This document shows, piece after piece, positions 24,207 through 35,647 of a stretch of DNA of 64,000 nt; the stretch's first letter is position 1, and every line of letters starts with the position of its first letter. The DNA lies in the NCBI RefSeq assembly GCF_000204055.1, contig NW_006768782.1:714467-778466 (forward strand). Direction: 5' to 3'. The position numbers and the translations under genes were made by a program. This DNA comes from Melampsora larici-populina 98AG31 (Eukaryota; Basidiomycota; Pucciniomycetes; Pucciniales; Melampsoraceae). A model generated the notes under the pieces. The model ran no database searches. It was not told the origin of the DNA and was given only the letters and a program-made list of their open reading frames with translations.

Positions 24207-24674
24207 TCAAAAGGTTCTTGATATCATAGCATTTCTTGATAAACGTATATCGGGTTTTGGAGAAGACTGTTGATTGTTTTGTGGTTGCGTGTTGGGTTTT
24301 GTATACTTGTACTGGTTTATAGGAATTGTTTTGAAGTGGTTTATAATGCTCGGGTACCCCTGAGAGATAGGGAAAGAATGATAAAAATTCACTGGGTTTG
24401 AAAGTTGATGCAAGTGGAAGGGATCATGGATTGGTAATGAGCTTTTTAACCAAAATCCATTGAAGAGAGGTTTTCGGTTTGTAAAGGTTGTTATCTCCAA
24501 GACTTGAAACCACTTTTTCTTCTTTACCTGATTGACATCAATCCATCCACTTCCCACATCCACTACCTTGAACTTTGAGCTTTTTTCTTTTTCCCATTCT
24601 CTAAATCTCAATTCTCTACTCTCTACTCTAAAACGTCCATCTTCAGATTCATCTTTAAAAGCACCTTACATAAA
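24207..24674 (-). CDS. Possible gene fragment or exon, function unknown
   Basis: An open frame on the minus strand reads from a possible acceptor near 24674 (preceded by CTAATTTATGTAAG) through DESEDGRFRVESRELRFREW and KFKVVDVGSGWIDVNQ to a stop at 24207. The first 50 residues look coding and are followed by a good donor-like site (CAG|GTAAAG). The remainder is low in charge and may be intron. No in-frame ATG is visible upstream, so a first exon would have to lie between 24700 and 24800. I do not recognise the product; it could be chance. Confidence 0.25.
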
Positions 24675-24699
24675 TTAGTCTTTTTATTTTGGATCGATC

Positions 24700-25660
24700 C
24701 TCGTCCCCTGACTTTACTGCGCAAGAATACAACCTATACAGTCTATCAGTAGTCGTCAGGACGTTGTTAAAATACCACTTTCTTCCACCCTAAAACTATC
24801 TTTTTTAAGCTTGTCTTGCCTCACAAGTGTCACAGATTTGGTTTTTACTCACCAAAACTGGAATCGATTGAAAGTTTTTTGTTGTTTCATTTCTTTCTTT
24901 CTGATTCAATTCAATTCTCCTACACTCTGTACACACACACACACCGAAAATTTATCACTGATTTACAAAATTTTCACTCTTAATTCAATTTGCCCCAGTC
25001 TTTTGGTTTTTCTGGAGCCCATTCCTCTTTCCTCTCTCTCTCTCTTCTGTCTTTAGGAGTTTTTTCAAAATCAAACTTCTCTTCATATCAAAACCTTCTC
25101 TTTGAATTAATTAATCTTTTTCAACTTCCTATTACAAATTCCATTCCTCTTTTCGACCCTCACGACCTTTGCTTCTTTTTCCTATAATATTGGTATGTCT
25201 ATCTTTTCAATTTCTTATCTCATCTCTTGATTGATTGATTTGGTTTGCTTCTCTACTTTAATTCTTATTCACATTCTTCTTTTTTGCTAATTAAACTTCA
25301 TTTCTTCTTGACCCTTTTTTTTTCTTCTTCTTTTCTTTAATCAACTTTAATAGCTTCATTTCAATTTGTCGTTCTATTCCATTATTGATTTTATTGTGGG
25401 TTTTCTTTTTTGGGCATTTAATCGCGCATACATCCACCTCCTTGAACCCTCTTGACCCCTTTTTTTCTTTCAATTTTACTTGACCTCTGTTGAATGATTT
25501 ATTGACCAAAGTCTCTGCTTTTTTTTAATTTTTTCCAGTTCTTCACTCAGTTTGATCGTCTATCATCAACATATCGAAATCTTTGAATCCATCTTTCATC
25601 ATCATCCTTGATTCAATCATCAATCGTCAAATCATTCAGACCTCAAACCTGGACGAAAGT
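24700..25660 (+). promoter_or_regulatory. Promoter and 5' UTR of the CCCH gene, with a 5' UTR intron
   Basis: Long pyrimidine-rich leader typical of a strongly expressed fungal gene. A likely 5' UTR intron spans 25193-25538 (GTATGT ... TTTTTCCAG). The coding start follows at 25661. A CA microsatellite lies at about 24939-24950. Confidence 0.55.
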
Positions 25661-28234
25661 ATGGCCATCGATCTTGCCAGTCAAATTCCACAAGCCAACG
25701 ACCCCGGTCTTGATACCATAGAACAGTTAAAGGTTCAAGCTAAAATTCAAATGGACCGTACTACCGCGGAACTCGATCATTCGAGTCAAAGCCCTGCTTT
25801 GGATACGCCTAGCATACATCCTGTCGATCACTCTCTGAATTCAGTCAACGTTGCAAATGATTCACAACCATCAACCAGCGCTCCAGTGTTAAATGAAGTG
25901 CTCGATCAAACCAAGGCAGTAACAGATACCAGTTTGTGTTTTCCTATCTCATTCAATCTTATCGATCTTGATCGACAGCTGATTCTGTCTCGATCGTACT
26001 TTGTAGCCTCTGATGCGCCAGCTCTACCTAGATCTTTACCACCTCCACACATTGCCAAGAACACTCCCTGTCGTTTCTTTGCTATCGGATCCTGCAAATA
26101 TGGCGATGCATGCGCATTTTCTCATGACCCATCTTCTGTGGCTCAGTTACCTGCAAGCTTGAATGGTACTAACCCGATCGACTCTTCAACATATCCTGAA
26201 TTGTCACCATCTGGTTTTTTTCGACCTCATCCAGCTCAAAGCTACGAGGAAGCCGCAGTACACCGGTACTATGGATATTGCGATTCCGGTCCTATGCCTT
26301 CCAACAATCAACCTATCTTTAATGCACCGATTCCTCCACCCAACAGTTTGGCCTCAGCTACGACCACGACAGGATTGTCAGCTACTGACCCTCAAGGTTT
26401 CCATTCTCAATCTGCTCCCTTACCAGCGGATCATGAAAACTATCATCCTTCTGGCCCTCCATCTTTTGGAATGCCTTACGGATTTTCGCCTGGTAACCCA
26501 CCACCTATGGATTACGCGCCTGGAACTCCGGTAAATGCCCATTCCAATGCCTACTACTCCTTCCCTGGTTCTATCCCACCTCAGGGCGTCTATGGACCCA
26601 TGCCTCCACATGGTCCTTCAGGCTATTACGAAGCACCTCCAATGGGTGATGTACCTTTCAATGGTTACCCGATCCCCCATCCGGTTCCGGTAGTTCCCGA
26701 GAACTCCTCCGGCCCAGCACCACTCCCTGTCCCCCACTCGCCACAGGATCCAGTATACTATCCTCAACAGAATCCCTTCCCCTTGCCACCTAGCCACGAT
26801 GGATTGCCATGTCATCCTATGGGTGAGTATATTTCACACTATCTGATGGTATTCAAACGTGACACTGATGGCTTTCGTCCCTTTATGAAAACCTCAAAAG
26901 AAAGCAACCAGCCCCCTCTGCGACCCATGGAAGGATACTCCCCATCCACAGGACCTTACCCTTCTCATCCAGCCCCTCACTCTACTAACAACTCCTACAT
27001 TGCTGGATCTGGACCTCCCTCCGCGCTGACCAATGCCGGTCGTTCAACTGAACCTACTCGTTTGGGCCCGCTCCCTCGATTCCAACGTAACAACGGTAAC
27101 TTCAGAAGAGGACATGCAGGTCGTGGGGGAGGTAGTCGACCACTTCGCCCCCGTCTCTCTCCTAACACCAATGGTATCAACCCTGGTCCTCATAGATCAC
27201 AACTGCACGGTCCTGTCCCTCACACCGCCCACCCATGCTCATCCTCATCTGCATCTGGTCCTATTCGAGGTGCCAACAGTTTACCTGTTACGCCTCTCGA
27301 TGAACGCGGACCAAGAGGACCTTGCTCATTCTTTGCTGAGAATCGATGTCGATTTGGTGATGAGTGTCTCTGGGCTCATGTTATGCCTAATGGTGATGAT
27401 GCTAAAGAGTACAGATTGAACTATGTCGGACCAAATGCACCTTCCAAAGATGGCGTGTTAGGTAGTGAAGTAGGTTTTGGTGCTAAGATGATACGTAAGG
27501 CCGAATGCTTCGATTCTCGTTCCATCCCAGGATACGCATTATGGGAAAAGAAGTACAAAACAGGACCAGCATCGGCCAAGGAGAAGCGTGAAGGTGATGA
27601 GCAAGTGGGACGTAATGAAGAAATAGGCATCTCGCCCAATGAATCAAAATCGTCTTCATCCGATTCGATCAGGCAAAAGGTTGATGATATAGTTCAACAA
27701 CGAAGGGAAGGCAATTTTCCTGGTCATCAGTTTCCTCCACACAAAAACAACAGGGCTTTTCCAGCACCATCTCGACCATCTCATCTCAAATTTGTTACTG
27801 CACCGAGCCATCGTACTCAACGAGTCCCTAATGGTGAAGATTTTCCAGCCTTGTTAAGATCCAAAACTTCAACCCCTACTACCAATGAAAAACCAGTTGG
27901 ACCAGATTGTAAAGTAGAAAGAAGATCAAATGATGATGAAACTAGTTCAAACAGTGGAGCAGGTGGAAGTGAAGTTTCAAATTCGACTAATGCTACTTCA
28001 ACAAAAGATTCACCTGGATTAAATGTACGCAAAGTACCTGTGATCGGAGGAGCTTCATTCGCTCTGGCCGCTGCTCGAGGTGCTTCCATCAATATCAAAC
28101 CAACACCACCAAAATCAAAATCGACACCTGTACCTGCTAAAGTTGTGGAGGTGATCTCTACCACTTCGGTTGAAGAAGGGATCAAGTCTCTTGAGATCGA
28201 TTCTTCTGCTCGAGAACTCTCTGCTTCGGCTTAA
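25661..28234 (+). CDS. CCCH zinc-finger protein (two fingers)
   Basis: Starts at MAIDLASQIPQANDP; the open frame extends 26 codons further upstream but without an ATG. Two C-X7-C-X5-C-X3-H fingers are present: CRFFAIGSCKYGDACAFSH near residue 137 and CSFFAENRCRFGDECLWAH near residue 555. Between them is a Pro/Tyr/Gly-rich low-complexity region with an RG-rich patch (RRGHAGRGGG). A C-terminal NGEDFPALL motif follows. These features point to an RNA-binding protein, probably acting in mRNA regulation. A 78-nt segment at 26823-26900 has a perfect GTGAGT donor and an AAAG acceptor, and is a likely intron that happens to be open and in frame. Spliced, the protein would be about 831 residues; unspliced, 857. 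A 3' UTR intron (28260-28320) is also likely. Confidence 0.8.
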   Translation: MAIDLASQIPQANDPGLDTIEQLKVQAKIQMDRTTAELDHSSQSPALDTPSIHPVDHSLNSVNVANDSQPSTSAPVLNEVLDQTKAVTDTSLCFPISFNLIDLDRQLILSRSYFVASDAPALPRSLPPPHIAKNTPCRFFAIGSCKYGDACAFSHDPSSVAQLPASLNGTNPIDSSTYPELSPSGFFRPHPAQSYEEAAVHRYYGYCDSGPMPSNNQPIFNAPIPPPNSLASATTTTGLSATDPQGFHSQSAPLPADHENYHPSGPPSFGMPYGFSPGNPPPMDYAPGTPVNAHSNAYYSFPGSIPPQGVYGPMPPHGPSGYYEAPPMGDVPFNGYPIPHPVPVVPENSSGPAPLPVPHSPQDPVYYPQQNPFPLPPSHDGLPCHPMGEYISHYLMVFKRDTDGFRPFMKTSKESNQPPLRPMEGYSPSTGPYPSHPAPHSTNNSYIAGSGPPSALTNAGRSTEPTRLGPLPRFQRNNGNFRRGHAGRGGGSRPLRPRLSPNTNGINPGPHRSQLHGPVPHTAHPCSSSSASGPIRGANSLPVTPLDERGPRGPCSFFAENRCRFGDECLWAHVMPNGDDAKEYRLNYVGPNAPSKDGVLGSEVGFGAKMIRKAECFDSRSIPGYALWEKKYKTGPASAKEKREGDEQVGRNEEIGISPNESKSSSSDSIRQKVDDIVQQRREGNFPGHQFPPHKNNRAFPAPSRPSHLKFVTAPSHRTQRVPNGEDFPALLRSKTSTPTTNEKPVGPDCKVERRSNDDETSSNSGAGGSEVSNSTNATSTKDSPGLNVRKVPVIGGASFALAAARGASINIKPTPPKSKSTPVPAKVVEVISTTSVEEGIKSLEIDSSARELSASA

Positions 28235-28320
28235 ACCGATTTCTGGGATGGGTATTTAGGTGAGCTTTTTGTTACGGATCTCGTTATGAATTCACACTGA
28301 CATTCTTTATTCTCACTCAG

Positions 28321-29563
28321 CTCACAAGTCCAATTGGTGATAGGCTCCCTCAAGGTCACTGTCCTTGCCTACCCCGATACCCTGACTATGGCTCAGGATT
28401 TTTCGATTTCAAGACCGATTTCGCTATGCTATCACTTTTAATCAAAAGAAGCTAAGAACCAAAATAATAGTTAATCACTTTTTGAGGGTTCATGATATAT
28501 ATAAAAATCACTAAAAAATTGAACAGATAATTATGAATAAAGTTTAAATTCAATATGCTTACCTATCTTTTATATGATCTCTCCTTTTTGTGCTCCTGTT
28601 TGGTTTTTTTCGTGTTTGTTCCATTGTTTTTTTTTTCAAAAAAATATATATATCCCCTTTCAATCAGATGGTGTTTAGAAATGTGTTTACTTTTTCTTTT
28701 CTTTTAAAATCTTTATAATTAGTTTTTACTTCTTCCTTTTGTTAATACCCTTTTTTTCTTTTCATCTTCATTTTAGACTGAGATTCAAATTGTTTGTTTT
28801 TCTTCTCTTTCCTTTTTCCTTTTATCCAACAAATTCCTAACAAGAAAAAAAATGTCAGTTTTTTTGTGTGTCCTGGTTGATTTTCTTTTGATCTCTTGCT
28901 TTGAATTAGGTATATATATAATTGATGAATAATGATGATCATATATTCATTCAATTTTTTTTTGTTGATCTTTTCTTTCTTTTTGGATTGTTTTTGTTTT
29001 TGTTTTGTTTTCTTTTGTTTTTGTTCTTTTGGTGAAATATGTTGATTTTTTTCTTTTTCTGGTTTTGGTCTTGATTTAGAGTTATTTTTCTGTAACTGAT
29101 TTTTTTTTTGGTTTTGGTTTTTTTTTGAAAAAAAAGAAAAAAAAGTGAGAGTGGTTTGAATGATTTGAGGTTCTGAGAAATGGGGTTTTTGAAACTTTGT
29201 TTCGTTTATTTACTTTAATATCATTTTGGGAGGTGATGAGAGGGTATGTTGAGTCAAGATTTGAGTTGAGGTTTGATGTATGTGAATCTTTGATTTACAG
29301 AAGAATCTTTGAAGATTTGACTTGACAAAAGGGATGGACCAGCTTGAGTTGACAAAATTGAGTAAGCTTGACCATCATAGGATTTCAGAAATCAACAAGA
29401 CTTCAAAATCCATTGATGAAACCTTTTCAAGAAATATGGCTCCTGCTCCAAACTGAGTGACTTGCATTTCTTTACATATGAGCAAAAATGCTAGTAGAAG
29501 CCTTAGTCAGTATGTAACACATCAGGGTGTTGCACACTGAGTGAGATTCAACTATGTACATTA
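28321..29563. other. 3' flank, T-rich
   Basis: Very T-rich sequence with homopolymer runs (about 28560-29150), the 3' UTR and flank of the CCCH gene. No gene supported. Confidence 0.45.
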
Positions 29564-29747
29564 GGGGTACACAAACTTGAACACCTGACCTAAAAACCCA
29601 TGGACAAAACCCATGACAACCTGATTGTTTTTTGGGTTTTGTCCATGGGTATTCCGCTTTCCCGTTGGACAAAACCCAAAAAACAATTGGGCTGTCATGG
29701 GTTTTGTCCATGGGTTTTTAGTTGGGGTTTTCAGGTTGGTGTACCCC
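29564..29747. mobile_element. 184-bp MITE with TA target duplication
   Basis: Ends GGGGTACAC and GTGTACCCC are inverted, with TA on both sides (29562-29563 and 29748-29749). Inside, AAACCCATGGACAAAACCCA is repeated in inverted orientation, so almost the whole element folds into a hairpin. No coding capacity; the minus-strand frame 29472-29711 is the repeat read through. Confidence 0.75.
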
Positions 29748-29749
29748 TA

Positions 29750-31012
29750 TGGTCTTCATAAAGAGATTGGAAACCTGAGGGTATGATCATATGATACTTG
29801 ATTTGATTTAACTCATCTTAAAAGTTATGATTTCAGATTTTATATCTGTGGGACCTACTGCAGATCCAAACTTGACTATGTCCCAATGCTGGACTTAACC
29901 ACCTACTCTGGCCAGGGACTTGAACCTAGAGTTGGTTTTTTGGTGTCAGATCTGTTGGGGCTTTTCACCAAAAACTGGTGGCCTTATAAAATGTTTTTTG
30001 TGTAATTTTAGCTTGCCTTCACAGGTGTAAGTCCCTTGCTGGAGTTGGTGGTTAGGTCCAGTCTTGGGACTTAGTTAAGTTTGGGACATACACTCTGATC
30101 TTTCTCATACTTGTCTTAAACCATACTCTAACCAAACCTATACTTTTTTCCTTGTATAATTTTGCCTTTTGGCCCAGAGTTGGCTGTTCATAAATGGTAT
30201 GGGAAAGAACAGAGTTGACTGTATTGTTCCAAAAAACATGTTTGCTTATATCACCCATTCTCATTTGATCAGAGTATTGGACTGAAAACAACCCAAACCA
30301 AACTTTGTATAAGATCAAAGAGAAAGAAAAACTTCTGATGAATCTGATAACAAGAGTGTGAAGGATACAGTTGGACAAAGAAAAACAAATCTAAGACTGC
30401 AGAAAGGTTCAGGGTATAAGAGAAACACAAAAAGACAAAAAGAGAAAATGTAATGTAATGATGGCACCTGATTAAATAATTAGGGGATACAAAGTTAAAT
30501 CAATGTAATGAAAATGTATTCAATACAAATGCCTACAAATTTTGAAGCAGTCAACTCACAGACAACAGAAATAGAAATCTGGCACAGATTTAATACAGAA
30601 TTGGTTATTTTGTTTCATAAATTGTTATATCCAGTAGGAGACAGTTATATTTCCCTAGCGTTTCCATGAAAGCACCTGAAAAGATATTGAATATGTTGGG
30701 TTATTTCTGTAGTACACAAGTTTCTTGTACCTGTTTCAATTGGGTTAGACAAAGTTGAAAACTGAGAATCTCAAGCTACTTCATGTAGCATCGGTGTCAG
30801 TAGTTTCTTGTCGAAACTGACCATAATACTGTATCTTGATGGAGTTTAATTTAGTTTGAAACTTGGTTTCAATTTGTAGCAAGAGATGTCGACTGACTTG
30901 AGATTCTTAGTTTGACAACTTTGAGTACCACAAACACTACATCAATCATTATTGAAAGTAAACCTCGATAAACCTCAATATTTCTCTATCTTTGGAAGAA
31001 TCAAGAGTCATA
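29750..31012. promoter_or_regulatory. Intergenic and upstream region of large secreted protein 1
   Basis: No supported gene. The last roughly 400 bp (TTTGTTTCAT..., ACTACATCA..., AATATTTCT...GAAAGAATCAAGAGTC) has a recognisable counterpart upstream of the paralog at 35648, so its promoter is duplicated. Confidence 0.45.
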
Positions 31013-32851
31013 ATGTCCAAGAACCCCTCAAGACCTCATCTTTCTTCTCCTTTGAACTTGATTATCTTTCTCATGATGATCTTGATTCCAGTCACATACC
31101 AAAACATAATTACTGGGACAAAGGATGCAGCATCTGAAGTCTCAAGGACAGACTATGAGGATTTTTGGTCATCAATGGACTCCATCCTAACACCAATCTT
31201 GCCAGAGATCTCGCACTATGTGTCACAATGGTCAGAGCTCCCCTCAAATGATAATTACCAGGAAGGACTCAGAATTGGAAAACAAAAGGAAATTGCAAAT
31301 CACCCAGAAATTCAAAGCCTAGATGATGATCATGCTGAAGATTTTTTACAAGATTTGGAAACTTATCACAAGGAAATGATAGAGTCACCAGTCAAGGCTA
31401 CAAGTCATTCTGAAAACATGGTTGACAAACATTCAGGGGTGGCTTTCAACACAGAAAAGTCAAGTAATGTTGTTCCAAAGAGAAAATCAATGTGTTCATC
31501 CAGTCATTTGAAATATAGTTGGAATAAAAAAGCATCATCTGAAGGCTCTATCTTGGAACCTGATCATTCATCCTCTCAAGAGCTCCATAGAGATAATGTA
31601 AATACTTATCAGAAGGAAAACCCCTCAAATAGCCTATCAGCACAAGGTTTAGAGTCAACTTATGAACAATCTGAACACACATCAGAGTGTGTACACATGG
31701 ATATATCACAGCCAAATAAAGAGATGTCAAATCATGTGATAGAGAATGTTGAGAGTTCTAGTGACCTAAGAATGAGTGATGATGTACAACAAGGAACAAA
31801 AATAATGGACAGTCCCATCATCTCAATCCCTGATTTTTTCTCTCATGAACCAGATAGAAAGCTTGCATATATTTCAAAAGATCGTGTTCTTAAACTGCAG
31901 AGTAAGATTATATGTAATCTACAAGATGGAATGGATAAATTGGTAGTGAAAGAAGCAAAAAATGTTTGGAATGAGCAACTTCTCCTCCCTTTTGTTTATC
32001 ATGTGATTTCACATGGTCCGCATTCTCAGATATCAAAAAAGGCAATGAGACTGGCTGCCATCATTTTTGCAGATTACCATCAAAAGTTTATGTTACCTCA
32101 TGATGAAAAGATACATCATCAGAATCTTGCCAGCTTTTTGGCTTGGACTACAGATATATTCTATCAAATTACAAATCCCAGACTCACCATGACTTCATCA
32201 ACAGAAAAAGAGGAAGAAGATGCAAAAGTTCTTGGTCAAACAAATTATCTGCATCCAGTGGCACGTGCATTGCGTGTAGTGCATGGAAAACCAAACTGTG
32301 ACCGTGCAATATTTTCTGCAAAGTCCAGTCACAGTAAACGTTTCACCAGTGGCTTCATTGAGGAATGGGAGAAAGACATGCAGAAACAGAAAGATCCAAG
32401 CCATGTCACATTGGTAGGTAGTCTTTGGAAAGACTGGAACAGTAAAGCAGAAGAGATATGGAAGAAAGGGAAAAGAGGATTCATAGCTAAACCAAAAAAC
32501 AATGGACATGATAAAGGATATATACACACTTCTGAGCCAATCATGTCAAGCAATATTTCAAAACATGATGAGGATATCCGAGATGAAATTCCAGACACAA
32601 TATACAAATTAAGCCTTGGGTTTTCATATTTGATGACCTCATTCATACTAGAATATGCATCAATATGGAATGTGAGTAAAGAAGATTCTACCTGCAAGAT
32701 CCTGTATGCATTTCTAAATCAAAAAAGAAACAGCAGGGGATCAAAGACTTTTTGGAATAGTCTATCAAGGAATAGGAAAACAAAAGTGAAAAACAGTAAA
32801 AGATTACGGATCTTCAGACAGAACTACAAAAAGCAAAAGTTGGAGAAATAG
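31013..32851 (+). CDS. Large secreted protein, tandem copy 1
   Basis: Single exon, 612 residues. ATG at 31013 gives MSKNPSRPHLSSPLNLIIFL with the hydrophobic core LIIFLMMILIPVTY, a likely signal peptide. The open frame extends seven codons further upstream without an ATG. Residues about 40-270 are acidic, Ser-rich and divergent. From DSPIISIPDFFSHEPDRKLA onward, about 300 residues are well conserved with copy 2, including LLLPFVYHVISH, ASFLAWTTDIF, YLHPVARALRVVHGKP and RFTSGFIEEWEKDMQKQK. The C-terminus is strongly basic. No known domain. Family role unknown; a secreted, lineage-specific protein is the most that can be said. Confidence 0.8.
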   Translation: MSKNPSRPHLSSPLNLIIFLMMILIPVTYQNIITGTKDAASEVSRTDYEDFWSSMDSILTPILPEISHYVSQWSELPSNDNYQEGLRIGKQKEIANHPEIQSLDDDHAEDFLQDLETYHKEMIESPVKATSHSENMVDKHSGVAFNTEKSSNVVPKRKSMCSSSHLKYSWNKKASSEGSILEPDHSSSQELHRDNVNTYQKENPSNSLSAQGLESTYEQSEHTSECVHMDISQPNKEMSNHVIENVESSSDLRMSDDVQQGTKIMDSPIISIPDFFSHEPDRKLAYISKDRVLKLQSKIICNLQDGMDKLVVKEAKNVWNEQLLLPFVYHVISHGPHSQISKKAMRLAAIIFADYHQKFMLPHDEKIHHQNLASFLAWTTDIFYQITNPRLTMTSSTEKEEEDAKVLGQTNYLHPVARALRVVHGKPNCDRAIFSAKSSHSKRFTSGFIEEWEKDMQKQKDPSHVTLVGSLWKDWNSKAEEIWKKGKRGFIAKPKNNGHDKGYIHTSEPIMSSNISKHDEDIRDEIPDTIYKLSLGFSYLMTSFILEYASIWNVSKEDSTCKILYAFLNQKRNSRGSKTFWNSLSRNRKTKVKNSKRLRIFRQNYKKQKLEK

Positions 32852-35647
32852 TCTAGCCTGACTTCAGTAAATAACATTATGAGCTAAATACCCAAAGATT
32901 CATTTGAGTACAATCATGTGTATCTTAGCAAAACAGAATTGTTTAGACAGGCTCCTTTCTATAACCTGTTGTAAATTCATTGGCAGGAACAAGATCACTG
33001 TGTACCTTGGAAACAATCCAAATTGGAAGAAGACAAATACTTTCCTCTCATGTCTTGAAGGCTGATTTTTTTTTCTAAAATTTGTGGCTTATCAAATATC
33101 ATTTCAATCCATGTTCTGTGCCAGCCAAGTGATGTAATAAATTTGGCTTATTGGTACAAATCTATCTTCATATATGGGCCAATATTAACTTTTGTCAACT
33201 GTTTACATTTTGATATTGCATCTTTTTATCATGTATCAGATTGACATTGAGTCAGGAGTAAATTATATGGAATAATCTTGCAAACTGTGCTTTTGTGTTT
33301 TGATTTGGCTTGATTGATATGAATATTGTGAAATCAACTTGAATTAAAGAGACCTGTTGAGCATATAGTCAATACAAACAAGCCACAGTCTCAAGAATAT
33401 CCAATGATATTCATTGTATCAGCATCATTTTTCTCTTCTTCAAGAAATCTTATAGCATTTGTATGTGTTCTCTTCAATTTATCCAGAGATGACCAATACC
33501 ATCTGTGGAAGCCACAATGAATTAATCAAGATAGGTTTAATAATACATTGTCTGGTCATCATATTTTCTGATTCCTGAGCCATTTATTTAAAAGGAATAA
33601 ACCAAATCAAAGTTGATGACCATACAACACATTCTTCTGTCTAAACAAATTAATTGTATTTTTGGAGCTCAGCCTAAAACTGTTGTAAGTGTAGCCACAG
33701 CTGCTCAATTGTAAGGAAGAATACTTTAGTACTACTGATTTGATTACAAAAACCCAACATCTTCAATGTACATTGTTAGGGTGAAAGAAAGGAATCAGAT
33801 AGAGAAGAATAAAGAGAGTTGATATTGAGTAGACATTGAAACTATGTAGTCAAAACTTGTTTGTCATAATGGGTCTTGATAAAGACTTGGAAATATTTAT
33901 TGTTCATTTATGTGCCTCAATTTCTTGTGCCCCTCATTTGGATAGATTTGCATATCTTTTCATATCATTAAAAATACCTGAAACAACCAGCAAGTATGAA
34001 AAACAACAGGGTGGTTCCCACTGCCAAATTGGCTAGTAAAATCTGACTACAATTCTTGCTTAGTATCTTGGGGAAGTGGAGATATGATAGGATTTTCTTG
34101 AAATTCACTATTCTTGAATCATTTTCAGTTCATTCATTCAAATTTTCTAAAATGATTTTTTAAAGACTTGATCAGTTTTTATAAGATCCTTGGACCTTGG
34201 GTTTTCAAAGTTGATTTTCCTGCACCATTATTGTTTTTCAAGACCACAAGGTGCATGCATTACATATAATTTTTGCGGAAAGTTGAAAGCCCTGCCTGGA
34301 TATATACAAGTAAGAATTCCAGGCAACCTACATTTGAGGCCAAAAAAGGGGTGGCTACCATTGGCCAATGGAAGGTTAAAAGCTGAGTCACACTACACTC
34401 CCATAAAACAGGGATGTATCAGCAATGCTCAGAGATGAATCCAAAAGCAAAATGCTGACAAAAATGAGGCTAAGAAAAGTTATGAATGGATAAAATACAA
34501 AGGCGGGTCTCCAATTTCAATTGGCTCTCAGAATGTCAGAGTTGGACAAGACCCGGACAACTAACCCTCCAAACAATTCAAGCAGTAGGATCTGAAAGTC
34601 AATAACAAGGAAATTATACATAATTGATTTGACAGTTACTGTCACTAGCCTCACATTGATCCTGGTCACAGCAAATGTGAGCAATTCCACACCTCTGCCA
34701 TTATTTTGATGTGAGTTTTGGGTACAGTTTGAACCACTGTCTATGGGGCGGAGTATGAGCAGGCAAGGATAGTATACAAGGAATATAAGGACTTAACCCT
34801 TATTCTCTCAGCCCATGAGGAGTTTGAGTTTCCAATACAGGAAAAGATTCCAGCTTCTGAGTACGTGTTTCCTACCTCATAGCTCATAGTATCCATTTGA
34901 TATATATTTCACTTTCCAACATATGCCCACCTACCCAGGGTCTGACAACACCCGTACTCAGCATTTGGTGTGAATCCCCCCTCAAGCCTCTCTTGAATCT
35001 GCTAGATCATCAAAGGGCTATGGATCCCTGAGGTTTAGATGGAGCCCCAAGAGAGGCCCAGGGCCCCCCAAACCACTTGTCCCTCCTCTTAGACTAACAG
35101 TTTACGCCTAGAGGGACAACAGGTGGCTGGATTTGAATGTAGAAGTACAACACTGTAGTCCCAAACCATGTAGAGCTACAAGATCCAAATGCACATACTC
35201 ACAGGTGGAGTAGATTGTGGTTGATTTTGGGATTTGAAAGTGGAATCTGATTGGGAATTGCTTGACAAGAATGTTTCATGAGCACAGTAATTAACTCTGA
35301 AGTTTAAGTTTGTGTTCTCCATTACTCAATCATATATTCAGATTTTAGATTTCAAATAAGCAAGTCTTTGTTGGCAACCAGAGATTGAATTATTAAAAAA
35401 ACTTCTAACTTGTCACACTTAATTTCCATTTAAACATAATTGGAAACTGATACTAGATTGGTGATTTTGTTTCATTCAGGGTGGTATGGGTTGTAGGAGA
35501 AGTTTAGAGTTTTGCAGTGATGTGTGACAGGACAGCCACTGAAAAATACATTCACCTGAGCTGCTTCTATCTGCATCAATACTACATCAGCCTCCATTGA
35601 CAGTAAACCACAATATTTCTTTATATTAGAAAGAATCAAGAGTCTTC
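32852..35647. other. Spacer between the two large secreted-protein genes
   Basis: About 2.8 kb without a supported gene. Short open frames at 33836-34036 and 34190-34438 have no recognisable content. The last 200 bp resemble the upstream region of copy 1. Confidence 0.4.
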
